DNA from: Pseudomonas putida NBRC 14164
GTDB lineage: Bacteria > Pseudomonadota > Gammaproteobacteria > Pseudomonadales > Pseudomonadaceae
Direction of reading: 5' to 3'
Length of the DNA stretch: 64,000 nucleotides
Assembly: GCF_000412675.1 (NCBI RefSeq)
Contig: NC_021505.1
Span: forward strand, 2,536,501 to 2,600,500
Position numbers and translations under genes: made by a program
Notes under the pieces: generated by a model
Database searches by the model: none
The model's input: the letters and a program-made list of their open reading frames with translations, nothing else
What the model was told of the DNA's origin: nothing
In this document: piece after piece, positions 36,319 through 45,659 of the stretch
How the letters are laid out: every line of letters starts with the position of its first letter
How positions within the stretch are numbered: position 1 is the first letter of the stretch

Positions 36319-36345
36319 GCAGGAGCGACCTTGTGTCGCTCCTGC
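36319..36345. terminator. Bidirectional hairpin between the convergent deacylase and porin genes
   Basis: GCAGGAGCGAC and GTCGCTCCTGC form a perfect 11-base stem with loop CTTGT, 17 bases after the deacylase stop and 22 before the porin stop. It resembles one REP half and lacks a T-run, so termination efficiency is uncertain. Confidence 0.6.
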
Positions 36346-36367
36346 AGGGATCGGTGTCTGCTTCAGG

Positions 36368-37636
36368 TTAGAAGCTGGCCTTGACCTGCAGGCCAACCAC
36401 CAACGCGTTGTCGATCTTCTTCCCCGAGAACGCCCCCGGCTCGATGATGTACTGCACATCCGGGCGCAGGTTCAACCATGGCGTCGCCTGGTAGCCATAG
36501 CTCAGTTCGATCAACTGCTCGGCGCTGTCGATGTCGGGGAACTGCTGGCCAGCGTTGAAGGCGGCGTCTTCCAGCACATCGCGGCTACGCGGGTTAGGCA
36601 CGGCACGGCCGTAACCCAGCGCCACCGTATCTTTCGGGCGGCCTTCGAACGGCTTGTACAGCACCACGCCGGCGCCATACCACTTGGTGAACGGCGAGGC
36701 GGCCTTGCTGGATGCCGAGTACTGGCCGAAGGCATGCAGGCTGCGGCCTGGCGAGCTTTGGTCGTTCCACACGGCCTGGTCGATCAGCAGGTAGTGGCCG
36801 CCACGGCCGGATACTTCGTCATCGCTGCCGATGCGTTTCACGTCGGAGCTGTCGTAGTAGTAGCCCAGCTTGTACTCGCCGGGCAGTTCACCCTGCAGCT
36901 TGTACACCAGCTCCACCGGTACCACGGTGCCGGTGGTGTGCTTGGGGCCCAGGTGCCAGGCGCGGCTGGAGTTGCCATTGCTCTCGGGGTCGACGTTGAA
37001 CGCCGCCACGCGCAATTGCCAGGCAGGCGACAGGTCGTACTTCACCCGCACGCCCAGGTGAGCGTTGGGGTAGTTGGTCCAGCCGCTGCCACCGGACATG
37101 TTCAGCGGGTGGCCACAGAAGCCGGCGTTCATGAAGTTGCACAGGATGCCGCTGTCCAGGCCGCCCAGGTCGTTACCCATGGCCATGTAGCCCAGCTTGA
37201 CGTTGAGCGCCGGGGTGAACAGGGTGCGCTCGTAGCTCAGCTCGGTCAGGCGGGTGTACAGGCCACCGAAGTTTTCCTGGATCGGCAGGCGGTTGCCTAC
37301 CAGGTCTTCCGAGGCACTGTTACCACGGCGGTCGTTGATGGTCAGCTGGACCTTGCCGCCGTTGTCCAGGCCGTACAGTTTCGACAGGTCGAACTGCACG
37401 CCCAGCTTCAGGTTCTGCGAATAGCGCGCCGAGCGGTGCAGGCCGCCGTGGGCGTTGTAGGCGGTTTCGCCGCTGTAGTCGCCGGTGAACTTCACGCCGT
37501 CGTCTTCAAGCTGGTGGCGCAGGCCGCCCCAGTCGCCGGTCAGGGTACTGCGGGTCATCAGGTCGCCGTCGGCCAGGGCGGTGGTGCTGGCCAAGGCCAG
37601 CAGCAGGGTAGGGGTAATGCGAATTGCGGATGGCAT
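36368..37636 (-). CDS. OprB-type carbohydrate-selective porin
   Basis: 422 residues; signal peptide cut after TTALA. The mature part begins DGDLMTRSTLTGDWGGLRHQLEDDGVKFTGDYSGE, the OprB hallmark, and ends with the aromatic VGLQVKASF typical of outer-membrane barrels. About sixteen alternating strands are expected. It lies downstream of the PQQ dehydrogenase, separated by about 110 bases with a REP element, and probably lets sugar-like or cyclitol substrates reach the periplasmic active site of that enzyme. Confidence 0.92.
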   Translation of the reverse strand: MPSAIRITPTLLLALASTTALADGDLMTRSTLTGDWGGLRHQLEDDGVKFTGDYSGETAYNAHGGLHRSARYSQNLKLGVQFDLSKLYGLDNGGKVQLTINDRRGNSASEDLVGNRLPIQENFGGLYTRLTELSYERTLFTPALNVKLGYMAMGNDLGGLDSGILCNFMNAGFCGHPLNMSGGSGWTNYPNAHLGVRVKYDLSPAWQLRVAAFNVDPESNGNSSRAWHLGPKHTTGTVVPVELVYKLQGELPGEYKLGYYYDSSDVKRIGSDDEVSGRGGHYLLIDQAVWNDQSSPGRSLHAFGQYSASSKAASPFTKWYGAGVVLYKPFEGRPKDTVALGYGRAVPNPRSRDVLEDAAFNAGQQFPDIDSAEQLIELSYGYQATPWLNLRPDVQYIIEPGAFSGKKIDNALVVGLQVKASF

Positions 37637-37706
37637 TGCTGTGTCTCGGGTTGTTATTCAGGGCCATTCACGGCTGAACCCGCGCCCGCATGGCCAGTGC
37701 TGACCT

Positions 37707-37735
37707 TGTGGGAGCGGGTTCACCCGCGAAGGGGG
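37707..37735. repeat. Single P. putida REP element between the PQQ dehydrogenase and porin genes
   Basis: TGTGGGAGCGGGTTCACCCG with its flank forms one REP copy. A degenerate facing half (about 37676-37690, AACCCGCGCCC) may be its eroded partner. Confidence 0.75.
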
Positions 37736-37745
37736 CGACGCGCTC

Positions 37746-40163
37746 TTACGGCAAGGCGTAAGAAATCACGTAGTCGCCGCGGTCAGTCGACTGGCGGGCG
37801 CCGCCAGCAGTGACGACCACGTACTGCTTGCCGGTCTTCGGCGAAACATAGGTCATCGGGCCGCCCTGGCTGCCCACTGGCAGGCGAGCCTTCCAGATTT
37901 CGTTACCGTTGCTGCTGTCGTAGGCGCGCAGGTAGAAGTCCTGGGTGCCGGCGATGAACACCAGGCCGCCTTGGGTCGACAGGGTGCCGCCCAGGGTTGG
38001 CAGGCCGATCTTGATCGGCAGGTGCATGCGGATACCGAGCGGGCCGGTGTCTTCAACGGTGCCCACCGGTACTTGCCAGGCCACCTGGCGGGTCTTCATG
38101 TCGATGGCGGTCAGGGTGCCGAACGGTGGTGCCTGGCACGGGATGCCGGCTACCGACAGGAAGCGGTTCTTGTTCACCGCATACGGCGTGCCCTTGAGCG
38201 GTACTGCGCCCATGCCGGTGTTAAGCGCTTCGCCGCCGGAAGATGCCCCACCTTTGTTCTGCGACGGAATCATCTGGATCCACAGGCCCAGGCGCATGTC
38301 GTTGACGAAGATGAAACCATGAACCGGGTCGGTGGAAATGCTGCCCCAGTTCATGCCGCCCAGCGAACCCGGGAAGCTCAGCGACAGGTCGGTGCCCGGC
38401 GCGGTGTACAGGCCGTCGTAGCGCATTTTCTTGAAGTCGATGCGGCACAGCAGCTGGTCATACGGGGTGGCGCCCCACATGTCCGACTCGGTCAGGGTTT
38501 GCGCGCCGATTTGCGGCATGCCCACCGACTTCGGCTGGGTTGGGGAGTACGGCTCGTTCGGGATGTTGCTTGGCTTGACCGGTACTTCGTCGACCTGGGT
38601 CAGCGGCTTGCCGGTGGCGCGGTCGAGCACGTAGATCTGCCCGGCCTTGGTGCCGATCACCACCGCAGGAACCGACTGGCCGTCGTCCTTGGTAAAGTCG
38701 ATCAGGCTCGGCTGCATCGGCAGGTCGAAGTCCCACAGGTCGTTGTGCACGGTCTGGAACACCCACTTCTGGTTGCCGGTGGTGGCGTCCAGGGCCAGCA
38801 CCGAAGCGCCGTAGGTGTGGTCCAGCTTGCTGCGCTCTACACCGTAGATGTCGGTGGACGACGAACCCATCGGCAGGAACACGGTGTTCATTGCCGGGTC
38901 GTAGGACATCGGTGCCCAGCTGTTCGGGGTGCTGCGCACGTAGGTGCTGTCGCCCTGCGGTGCCTGGCGGTCTTCCGGGTTGCCCGGGTCGAAGGCCCAG
39001 CGCATTTCACCGGTGACCACGTCGAAACCACGGATCACGCCGCCTGGCATGTCGGTCTGGACGTTGTCGGCGACACGGCCGCCGACCACCACGGTGGTAC
39101 CGGCCATCAGTGGTGCGGAGGAGAGCTGGTAATAGGAGTCCGGCACATTGCCCAGGCCGGTCATCAGGTTGACCTGGCCGTTGTTGCCGAAGCCCTGGCA
39201 GAACTCGCCGTTGTCGGCGTCGACGGCAATCAGGCGGCCATCGATGGTGTTGGTCAGCAGACGACGCTGGCAGTTGGCACCGGCCGGCACGCTACCGCCG
39301 GCGACCGGCGAGCTGTTCGGCTGGGTCGGCTGGGCGATGGCTGCAGTGGCGTCGAAATAGGCCATGCCACGGCAACGCTGCCAGACCTTGGACTGGGCGT
39401 TGATTTCGTTTTTCCACAGCTCTTTGCCGGTATCGGCATCGAGGGCGATCAGGTTGTTGTGCGGGGTGCAGATGAACACCTTGTTGCCGATCTGCAACGG
39501 GGTCAGCTGGTCCTCGGCACCATTGCCGTCGCTGATGGCCACGTCACCGGTGTGATAGGTCCAGGCGACTTTCAGCTTGTTGACGTTGTCGCGGTTGATC
39601 TGGTCCAGCGCGGCGAAGCGGCTGCCACCTTCGGTGTTGCCGTAGTGGGCCCAGTCCTTCTGCTCTTTGCCAGCCTCGACCGGGGTCATGCCCGGGCCTT
39701 TGCCGGTAGGGGCGACGCTTGGGTGGGCGACGAACATGTTGCCGGCGGCGATCACCAGTGCAATGGCCATCACCCCGGCAACACCGTAGGCACCACGGCC
39801 GGCACTGGCGCCGTTGGCGCGGGCCAGCAGCGGGTAGACCAGCGCCACGACCATGCCGATCGCAGCAAACATGAACAGGCGCGAGAACAGTGGCCAGAAC
39901 ACCAGGCCGGTGTCGATCAGCGCCCAGATCGCGGTACCGATCAGGAACGCTGCGTACAGCCATGCGCCGGCCTTCTTGCGGCGGGCGATGAGGACACCGG
40001 CGATGGCCATGGCCAGGCCGCCGATCAGGAAGTACAAGGAACCGCCCAGGCCGGCCAGCTTGATGCCGCCAGCAGCCAGGAGGAGGCCGAGCAGGGCGAT
40101 GATCACGCCCAGGCCGATCAGGATGATGTTTGTGGCGCCAGAAGCGCGCGGTGTTTCGTTCAT
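37746..40163 (-). CDS. quiA: Membrane-bound PQQ-dependent dehydrogenase, glucose/quinate/shikimate family (QuiA-like)
   Basis: 805 residues. The N-terminal 140 residues are five membrane helices (IILIGLGVIIALLGLLLAAG and following), the quinone-side anchor. The rest is an eight-blade PQQ propeller with DWAHYGNTEGGSRFAALDQI at its start, repeated W-motifs (TGKELWKNEINAQ, TGNQKWVFQTVHND), and LWDFDLPMQPSLID. It oxidises a periplasmic substrate and passes electrons to ubiquinone. Family members act on glucose, quinate or shikimate. I favour quinate/shikimate because the P. putida gene at this locus is QuiA in my recollection and the glucose enzyme lies elsewhere; specificity is not provable here. 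The upstream gap contains AT-rich promoter-like DNA. Confidence 0.82.
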   Translation of the reverse strand: MNETPRASGATNIILIGLGVIIALLGLLLAAGGIKLAGLGGSLYFLIGGLAMAIAGVLIARRKKAGAWLYAAFLIGTAIWALIDTGLVFWPLFSRLFMFAAIGMVVALVYPLLARANGASAGRGAYGVAGVMAIALVIAAGNMFVAHPSVAPTGKGPGMTPVEAGKEQKDWAHYGNTEGGSRFAALDQINRDNVNKLKVAWTYHTGDVAISDGNGAEDQLTPLQIGNKVFICTPHNNLIALDADTGKELWKNEINAQSKVWQRCRGMAYFDATAAIAQPTQPNSSPVAGGSVPAGANCQRRLLTNTIDGRLIAVDADNGEFCQGFGNNGQVNLMTGLGNVPDSYYQLSSAPLMAGTTVVVGGRVADNVQTDMPGGVIRGFDVVTGEMRWAFDPGNPEDRQAPQGDSTYVRSTPNSWAPMSYDPAMNTVFLPMGSSSTDIYGVERSKLDHTYGASVLALDATTGNQKWVFQTVHNDLWDFDLPMQPSLIDFTKDDGQSVPAVVIGTKAGQIYVLDRATGKPLTQVDEVPVKPSNIPNEPYSPTQPKSVGMPQIGAQTLTESDMWGATPYDQLLCRIDFKKMRYDGLYTAPGTDLSLSFPGSLGGMNWGSISTDPVHGFIFVNDMRLGLWIQMIPSQNKGGASSGGEALNTGMGAVPLKGTPYAVNKNRFLSVAGIPCQAPPFGTLTAIDMKTRQVAWQVPVGTVEDTGPLGIRMHLPIKIGLPTLGGTLSTQGGLVFIAGTQDFYLRAYDSSNGNEIWKARLPVGSQGGPMTYVSPKTGKQYVVVTAGGARQSTDRGDYVISYALP

Positions 40164-40382
40164 GCCAGGGATCTCAGCAGGTGGAATGCGCGCAGTCTAA
40201 GCCCTTAGCTTGCTAATTAACAAGTTGGTACATAATTTTATGAGGCTGATTGTCGCAGGGCTGATCGTGCGATGGTGTGGCTAAAAGTGTAGATCAGGCG
40301 TTTAAAAATGCATTAAATGGGGTGTTCATGCGCGTTGTGTAATATGCATTCATACTTTGGTCGGGTAAAAAATGGCCAGGTA

Positions 40383-40733
40383 TCACGCTGGCCACGGGGT
40401 GGAGCTGGTGTAGAACACTGCCAGCCAGATGGTGGCTGTGCCGGGGGCGGTCCACTCCACGCGGTGGCGGGAGTGGGGCGGGATGTCCAGGCAATCGCCC
40501 GGCGCCAGCAAGCGGGTGTGGTGCTCGTGCTCGAAACGCAGGCCCGCAGCACCGCTGAGCAGCACGATCCACTCGCCTTCGGCCTGGTCGTACCAGAAAC
40601 CGGGCGGGCTGGCCTGGCCGCTGGAGACAATACGTTCCACACGCACGCCAGGGCGGCTGAGCAGCTCGTCGACACGTTCGGCACTGGTGGGGTCGCAGGG
40701 AGGCAGGGCAGTCAGCAGGTTATTCGGTGTCAT
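40383..40733 (-). CDS. Small cupin-domain protein
   Basis: 116 residues; single conserved cupin barrel. FEHEHHTRLLAPGDCLDIPPHSRHRVEW contains the cupin 1 and 2 metal-binding His/Glu pattern (HEHH ... H). EGEWIVLLSGAAGLRFE precedes it. GAGGC lies near the start. Function is unknown; small proteins of this type are often described only as cupins or as sugar-binding regulators. It is divergent from a LysR gene across 116 bases, which may regulate it. Confidence 0.85.
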   Translation of the reverse strand: MTPNNLLTALPPCDPTSAERVDELLSRPGVRVERIVSSGQASPPGFWYDQAEGEWIVLLSGAAGLRFEHEHHTRLLAPGDCLDIPPHSRHRVEWTAPGTATIWLAVFYTSSTPWPA

Positions 40734-40849
40734 GGAAAGCCTCGCTTTGAAGGTGTGTTGCCACTATGGACGCAAATACCCTGCAGCGCGCTTCTTGACC
40801 CGCCCGGCTGTTTGTAAGACCTTTCCGAGATTTGGATGACGGGCAGCAA

Positions 40850-41755
40850 ATGGACAAACTCCAGGCGATGAAGATGTTCGTGGCCACTGTCGATGCTCAG
40901 GGCTTTTCTGCCGCTGCGCGCAGGCTTGGGCTGGCCACTTCGTCGGTAACGCGCCTGGTTGATGCGCTGGAAACGGCGCTGGGCACCACGTTGCTCAACC
41001 GCTCGACTCGCCAGGTCAGCCTGACCGAAGCCGGCGCCCGTTACTATGAGCGTGCGCGGGGCATTTTCGAGGCGCTGGATGAGGCCGATGCCAGTGTTGC
41101 CGACCGTGGCGAGGAGCCTGTCGGCGTGTTGCGCCTGTGCCTGCCGGTGGAGTTCGGCAGGCGGGTCATCGCCCCGCATCTGGGGCCGTTTCTGGCACGG
41201 CACCCGGCGCTGGAGCTGGACATCGACCTCAGCGACCGCCTGGATGACCTGCTGGACGGGCGCTATGACCTGTCGATTCGCCTGGGCGACCCGTCGGCCA
41301 ATGACGAATTGGTGTGTCGCCAGCTCGGCTGCTTCGAGCGTTGGCTGGTGGCCAGCCCGGCTTACCTGGCCGGGCGAGATACGTTGCAGCACCCCCGGCA
41401 GTTGCTGGAGCACGCCTGCCTGCGTTTTCGCTACGGGCAGAAAGCGCGCCCCTGGCGACTGGTGCTTGGCCAGGAAAGCCTGGAGTTGAACGTAAGCGGG
41501 CCGCTGCGCAGTGCCAATGCCGACATGTTGCGCGAAGCCGCCCTGGCGGGCACTGGCATCGCGCTGCTGGCCGACTGGCTGGTGCGCGAGGATGTGCTGG
41601 CCGGGCGCCTGCTGCGGGTGTTCCCAGATTGGCGAGCCAGCCCTGGCACGGCCAATGACAGCATCAACGCCCTGTACCTGCCCAACCACCGTGGTTCGCG
41701 GCGGGTGAATGCGTTTATCGATTTTTGCGAAGGTTTGTTAGGCCGGCACGGCTAG
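40850..41755 (+). CDS. LysR-family transcriptional regulator
   Basis: 301 residues from MDKLQAMKMFVATVDAQGFS. The helix-turn-helix is FSAAARRLGLATSSVTRLVDALETAL; SLTEAGARYYERARGIFEALDEADA is the linker helix of the CrgA/AaeR-like LysR subgroup. It is divergent from the cupin gene and followed, 105 bases later, by an MFS exporter gene in the same direction. Either neighbour could be its target. No inducer can be suggested from the sequence. Confidence 0.9.
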   Translation: MDKLQAMKMFVATVDAQGFSAAARRLGLATSSVTRLVDALETALGTTLLNRSTRQVSLTEAGARYYERARGIFEALDEADASVADRGEEPVGVLRLCLPVEFGRRVIAPHLGPFLARHPALELDIDLSDRLDDLLDGRYDLSIRLGDPSANDELVCRQLGCFERWLVASPAYLAGRDTLQHPRQLLEHACLRFRYGQKARPWRLVLGQESLELNVSGPLRSANADMLREAALAGTGIALLADWLVREDVLAGRLLRVFPDWRASPGTANDSINALYLPNHRGSRRVNAFIDFCEGLLGRHG

Positions 41756-41860
41756 CGTTGCGCTGTGCGCAAAGGCGCGTTGCGCCAGGGTTGGATTCCC
41801 GGCACTGACGCGCCTGGTTAAGGTAGCCGGCATATTCCACCCCTTGTCGAGGAACCTCGC

Positions 41861-43060
41861 ATGAATCCCTCCCTTGCCGCCGCGCAACCTGCAGCAACCG
41901 GCCTGAGCCGGGCACTGGTCGTGCTGCTGGCGTTCTGCTGCGGCGCGATCGTGGCCAACATCTACTACGCCCAGCCCATCGTCGGTTTGATCGCCCCGGA
42001 CCTGGGGCTGTCCACCGAGCATGCCAGCCTGATCGTTTCACTCACCCAGCTGGGTTATGCCTTGGGCCTGCTGTTGCTGGTGCCGCTGGCTGACCTGCTG
42101 GAGAACCGCCGCTTGATGGTCGCCACCGCAGTGCTGGCGTGTGTCAGCCTGCTGCTGGCAGGGACCAGCAGCAGCGGCCAGGGCCAGTTGTTCCTGGGCT
42201 ATGCGCTATTGATCGGGTTCAGTTCGGTGGCGGTGCAGATGCTCATTCCGCTCGCGGCGCACCTGGCGCCGGAGCAGCAGCGTGGCCGGGTGGTGGGTAA
42301 CATCATGGGCGGGTTGCTGCTTGGGATCCTGCTGGCGCGGCCGTTGTCCAGCCTGGTGGCCGACCACTTCGGCTGGCGCGCGGTGTTCATTGGCGCTGCC
42401 GGGGTGATGCTGGCGATCATCCTGCTACTGGCGCTGACCCTGCCGCAGCGGCGGCCTGAACACAAGGCCAGCTATGCCGGGTTGATGCTGTCGTTGCTCA
42501 CACTGTTGCGCCGCTATCCGCTGCTGCGCCAGCGCTCGTTGTATCAGGCACTGATGTTCGCAGCGTTCAGCCTTTACTGGACGGCGGTGCCCATGGCGCT
42601 GGCGGGTGAGCACGGCCTGTCGCAAAGCCAGATCGCCGTGTTCGCCCTGGTGGGCGCGGTGGGCGCCGTTGCCGCGCCCTTGGCTGGCCGCCTGGCAGAT
42701 GCCGGGCATGCACGGGCCGGCTCGCTGCTGGCGCTGCTGCTGGCCCCGGCGGCCTTGTTGCTGGGCTTGACGACGCCGGGCTACAGCGTGATCGGGCTGG
42801 GCCTGACCGGCGTGCTGCTGGACTTTGCGGTGCAGATGAACATGGTCATCGGCCAGCGCGAAGTGTATGCACTGGACCCGGCCAGCCGCGGGCGGCTGAA
42901 CGCGGTGTACATGACCAGCATCTTCCTGGGTGGGGCGCTGGGGTCGGCAGTGGCCAGTGCGCTGTTCAGCCAGTTTGGCTGGCAAGGTGTGGCGCTGGTG
43001 GGGGCAGGGTTGCCTGGCCTGGCATTGATCGCTTTTATGGCCAAAGCTTCCCGATCCTGA
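41861..43060 (+). CDS. MFS transporter (NepI/YgaY-like drug or metabolite exporter)
   Basis: 399 residues with twelve helices. The first helix ends CGAIVANIYYAQPIVGLIAPDL, the NIYYAQP motif of a distinct exporter subgroup, and the loop 2-3 motif reads VPLADLLENRRLMV. LNAVYMTSIFLGGALGSAVASALF is a conserved C-terminal helix. Related proteins export purine ribonucleosides or drugs, but substrates are mostly unknown. It follows the LysR gene and converges on the LysE gene. Confidence 0.87.
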   Translation: MNPSLAAAQPAATGLSRALVVLLAFCCGAIVANIYYAQPIVGLIAPDLGLSTEHASLIVSLTQLGYALGLLLLVPLADLLENRRLMVATAVLACVSLLLAGTSSSGQGQLFLGYALLIGFSSVAVQMLIPLAAHLAPEQQRGRVVGNIMGGLLLGILLARPLSSLVADHFGWRAVFIGAAGVMLAIILLLALTLPQRRPEHKASYAGLMLSLLTLLRRYPLLRQRSLYQALMFAAFSLYWTAVPMALAGEHGLSQSQIAVFALVGAVGAVAAPLAGRLADAGHARAGSLLALLLAPAALLLGLTTPGYSVIGLGLTGVLLDFAVQMNMVIGQREVYALDPASRGRLNAVYMTSIFLGGALGSAVASALFSQFGWQGVALVGAGLPGLALIAFMAKASRS

Positions 43061-43103
43061 CCGGTATGCGCTCCTGCAAAGACCGTGCATATCTGTCCAG
43101 GTG

Positions 43104-43715
43104 CTATCGGCCAAGCGGCAGCGCCACGCCAATCAAGGCAAACAGGCTGCCGCAGCAGCGATTGAAACCTTTGCCACCCTTGGCCAGCCACGGCCGGATG
43201 CGAAACGCCAGGCGGGCCAGCACATACTCGACCAGAAACTCCACACTGGCAAAGGTCGCCGCCATCACTACGAACTGCAGCATCAGCCCGCGTTGCGGGT
43301 CGATGAATTGCGGCAGGAAGGCACCATAGAACAGCAGCACTTTGGGGTTGGCCATGGCCGACAACAAGCCTTGGCGGAACAAACCCGCATTGCCGAGCCG
43401 TGCACTGCGCTCGGTCAATTCCAGATGCAGGCCCGGGCTGCGCCACAGCTGGATACCCAGCCAGACCAGGTAAGCGCCGCCTACCCACTTGAGCACGCTC
43501 AACACCGAAGCCGAGGTTTGCAGCAACGCGCTGAGGCCAAACATGGTCAGGCCGATAAGCGCGCTGAAGCCAAACACGCCGCCAACAATGGTGAACAACG
43601 TACGACGGGCGCCATACAGGGCGCCGTGGGTCAGGGCCAGCAGGCTGTTGGGGCCTGGTGTCAGCGACAGGCCGATGCTGGCCAGCAGGTAGATAAGCCA
43701 GGTGTCGAGTGCCAT
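43104..43715 (-). CDS. LysE/RhtB-family amino acid exporter
   Basis: 203 residues, from MALDTWLIYLLASIGLSLTPGPNSLLALTHGALYGARRTLF. The SLTPGPNSLLAL motif after helix 1 is the signature of the LysE/RhtB superfamily, and six helices are expected. It exports an amino acid or homoserine-lactone-like compound. It is divergent from the GlxA-type regulator over 103 bases, so that regulator is its likely controller. The frame stays open upstream, but those residues lie in the promoter region. Confidence 0.9.
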   Translation of the reverse strand: MALDTWLIYLLASIGLSLTPGPNSLLALTHGALYGARRTLFTIVGGVFGFSALIGLTMFGLSALLQTSASVLSVLKWVGGAYLVWLGIQLWRSPGLHLELTERSARLGNAGLFRQGLLSAMANPKVLLFYGAFLPQFIDPQRGLMLQFVVMAATFASVEFLVEYVLARLAFRIRPWLAKGGKGFNRCCGSLFALIGVALPLGR

Positions 43716-43818
43716 GGTGCAACGCCTTGTTGATTTGAAGGGTGCCAGTCTAGGGCGCGGTGCCCAGTCAGCAAGGGTATGATCTGGACATTGAATAGTC
43801 GTTTCTGGACGCAATGCC

Positions 43819-44841
43819 ATGTTGCCTGATATCCGCCTGCTGATCTTGCCGTTACCGGATTTCGCCCTGCTGCCATTCGGCGGCTTTCTCGACAAATTGC
43901 GTTTCAGCGCCGACGACGAAGACTACAGCCAGCAGCGGTATTGCAGCTGGATTGTGGCCGGGCTCACGCTCGACCCGGTACCGTCGAGCAGCGGTGCAGT
44001 GGTGCAGGTCGAGGCGGTGGCCGGCCAGCTGGAACTGGCCAGTTTCGACTACCTGGTGGTGTTCGGCGGCCGCAATGCCATGGCTACAGCTGCGTTGGCG
44101 CCGCGCTACCAAACCTTGCTCAGGCAGGCCGGCAAAGCCGGGGTCAAGCTGGTGGGGGTCGACAATGGCGCCTTCCTGTTGGCCGCGTGCGGGTTGTTAC
44201 GGGGGCACAAGGTGGTCGTGCACTGGCGTCACGAAGCCGAGTTTCGCGCCGCGTTCCCACAGTTGCAGGTGCTGCGCGATCAACTGTATTGCATCGACGC
44301 AAACCGTATCACCTGTGCTGGCGGCACGGCGGCCATAGACCTGGCGGTGGCGCTGTTGTCACAAGCCTGTGGGCGGAGCCGGGCGCTCAAAGGGCTCGCC
44401 GACATGCTGGTGGACGAAACCCGCGACAGCCGCCATGCCTTGCGTTCGCTGGAACTGGGCGCCGGCCAGGGGCGCCAGGTGCAGCGGGCACAGGCCCTGA
44501 TGCGTCACCACCTGGGCACCCCGCTGGCGGTCGAGCAACTGGCCGCTGAACTGGGCATCAGCCGGCGCCAGCTGGACCGGCAGTTCCACGCCAGCCACGG
44601 CATGAGCGCCAAGGCTTGGTGGCTGGAAATGCGCTTGCAGCAGGCGCGCTGGCGCTTGCTCAACTCAAGCCACAGCCTGGCGCAGATTGCCGATGAGGTG
44701 GGGCTGGGCGATGCCAGCTACCTGGGTAAATGTGTGCGGCGGCGGTTTGGTTGTTCAGCCCTTGAGTTGCGGGCAGGCACCCCCCCCAACCTGAAGCCGC
44801 TGCAGAGTTACTGCGGCGTCCCGAATAACCCCGTCCAGTAA
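43819..44841 (+). CDS. GlxA-type AraC-family regulator (DJ-1/PfpI-like sensor plus AraC DNA-binding domain)
   Basis: 340 residues. Residues 1-190 form a class I glutamine amidotransferase-like domain (LVVFGGRNAMATAALAP, LVGVDNGAFLLAACGLL, ITCAGGTAAIDLAVALL). In place of the catalytic Cys of DJ-1 enzymes it has Gly-Ala (DNGAF), so it should sense and not hydrolyse. The C-terminal 100 residues are the AraC double helix-turn-helix (VEQLAAELGISRRQLDRQF, LAQIADEVGLGDASYLGKCVRRRFG). Relatives include the P. aeruginosa regulators of arginine, carnitine and glycine betaine catabolism. It is divergent from the LysE gene. An eight-C run lies in its last codons, and its end overlaps the convergent CAP gene by 34 bases. 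Confidence 0.88.
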   Translation: MLPDIRLLILPLPDFALLPFGGFLDKLRFSADDEDYSQQRYCSWIVAGLTLDPVPSSSGAVVQVEAVAGQLELASFDYLVVFGGRNAMATAALAPRYQTLLRQAGKAGVKLVGVDNGAFLLAACGLLRGHKVVVHWRHEAEFRAAFPQLQVLRDQLYCIDANRITCAGGTAAIDLAVALLSQACGRSRALKGLADMLVDETRDSRHALRSLELGAGQGRQVQRAQALMRHHLGTPLAVEQLAAELGISRRQLDRQFHASHGMSAKAWWLEMRLQQARWRLLNSSHSLAQIADEVGLGDASYLGKCVRRRFGCSALELRAGTPPNLKPLQSYCGVPNNPVQ

Positions 44842-45659
44842 ATCCCTGCGTCACTCTTCGGGTCCACGGCATAGGCGGCACCCAGCTCACGGAAATCCGG
44901 GTTCATCAACGTGGCGCAATGCCCCGGGCTCTCCAGCCAGCCATCAACCACCTTGTGCGCGGTGTCACGCCCGGCGGCGATGTTTTCACCGACTTGCTGG
45001 TACAGGTAGCCAGCCAGCTCCGCCCGGTCGCCGGGGGTGCGGCCATCCTTGTCGATGTGGTCGAAGAAGTTCTGGTTGGCCATGGCCCGTGTGTGGTTGG
45101 CGGCGGCCCCGGCCAGTACCGTGCTCCAGCTCAGGGCGGGGGCTGCGGCGTACGGCTGGCCGCCGCATTGGCGCGGCACCTTGCGGGCAGCGTTGATCTC
45201 TTGCAATACCTTTTGCCCCTCGGCCTGCCAGTCGCCCAGGCGGCCGCTGAGCAGCGGCCGGGCCAGCACGATGCGCCAGTCTCGGCCCTCCTGGCTGACG
45301 CCGATATCGACGAACTGCGGGTCTAGCACCACTTGGCAGAAGCTTTCTTCGATGGCATGCATGGCCGCGCGCGCATCGCGTGGCCCCGACAGGCTGATGG
45401 CCTGCACGTTGACCATAGGGTAGGCAGCGCGGGTCATGGCCTGCTGCAAGTCACGGGTGCCCTCTGGCGACAGTGCCAGGCGGGTGTCGCTGTTGAGCGG
45501 TGGCAGCTCCAGCGACGCTTCGCCACCGCAGGGCTGGGCCTTGCTGCGGTAGACATTGATCGAATCGATCAGCTGCGCCTCTTCGCCGGTGACAGCCAGT
45601 GCTCCGGTCGAGACGACCAGGCCCAGCGACAAGGCGGCAACGGATGACAGGACGCGCAT
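44808..45659 (-). CDS. Secreted CAP/SCP-domain protein
   Basis: 283 residues with a signal peptide (MRVLSSVAALSLGLVVSTGALA). The C-terminal 130 residues are a CAP domain: AAANHTRAMANQNFFDHID, YQQVGENIAAGRDTAHKVVDGWLESPGHCATLMNPDFRELGAAYA, with the HTRAM and GENIAAG / HCATLMNP motifs. The first half (to about residue 145) is a separate region with no family I recognise. It contains two conserved-looking Cys. It is expected in the periplasm or outside; function unknown. The first part of the gene is not shared by simple CAP proteins. Confidence 0.87.
   Translation of the reverse strand: MRVLSSVAALSLGLVVSTGALAVTGEEAQLIDSINVYRSKAQPCGGEASLELPPLNSDTRLALSPEGTRDLQQAMTRAAYPMVNVQAISLSGPRDARAAMHAIEESFCQVVLDPQFVDIGVSQEGRDWRIVLARPLLSGRLGDWQAEGQKVLQEINAARKVPRQCGGQPYAAAPALSWSTVLAGAAANHTRAMANQNFFDHIDKDGRTPGDRAELAGYLYQQVGENIAAGRDTAHKVVDGWLESPGHCATLMNPDFRELGAAYAVDPKSDAGIYWTGLFGTPQ

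Noticed and set aside
37971..40208. 745-codon open frame on the plus strand opposite the PQQ dehydrogenase gene
   Set aside because: It mirrors a clear dehydrogenase gene in high-GC DNA; its translation has no membrane, motif or family character and no ribosome site.
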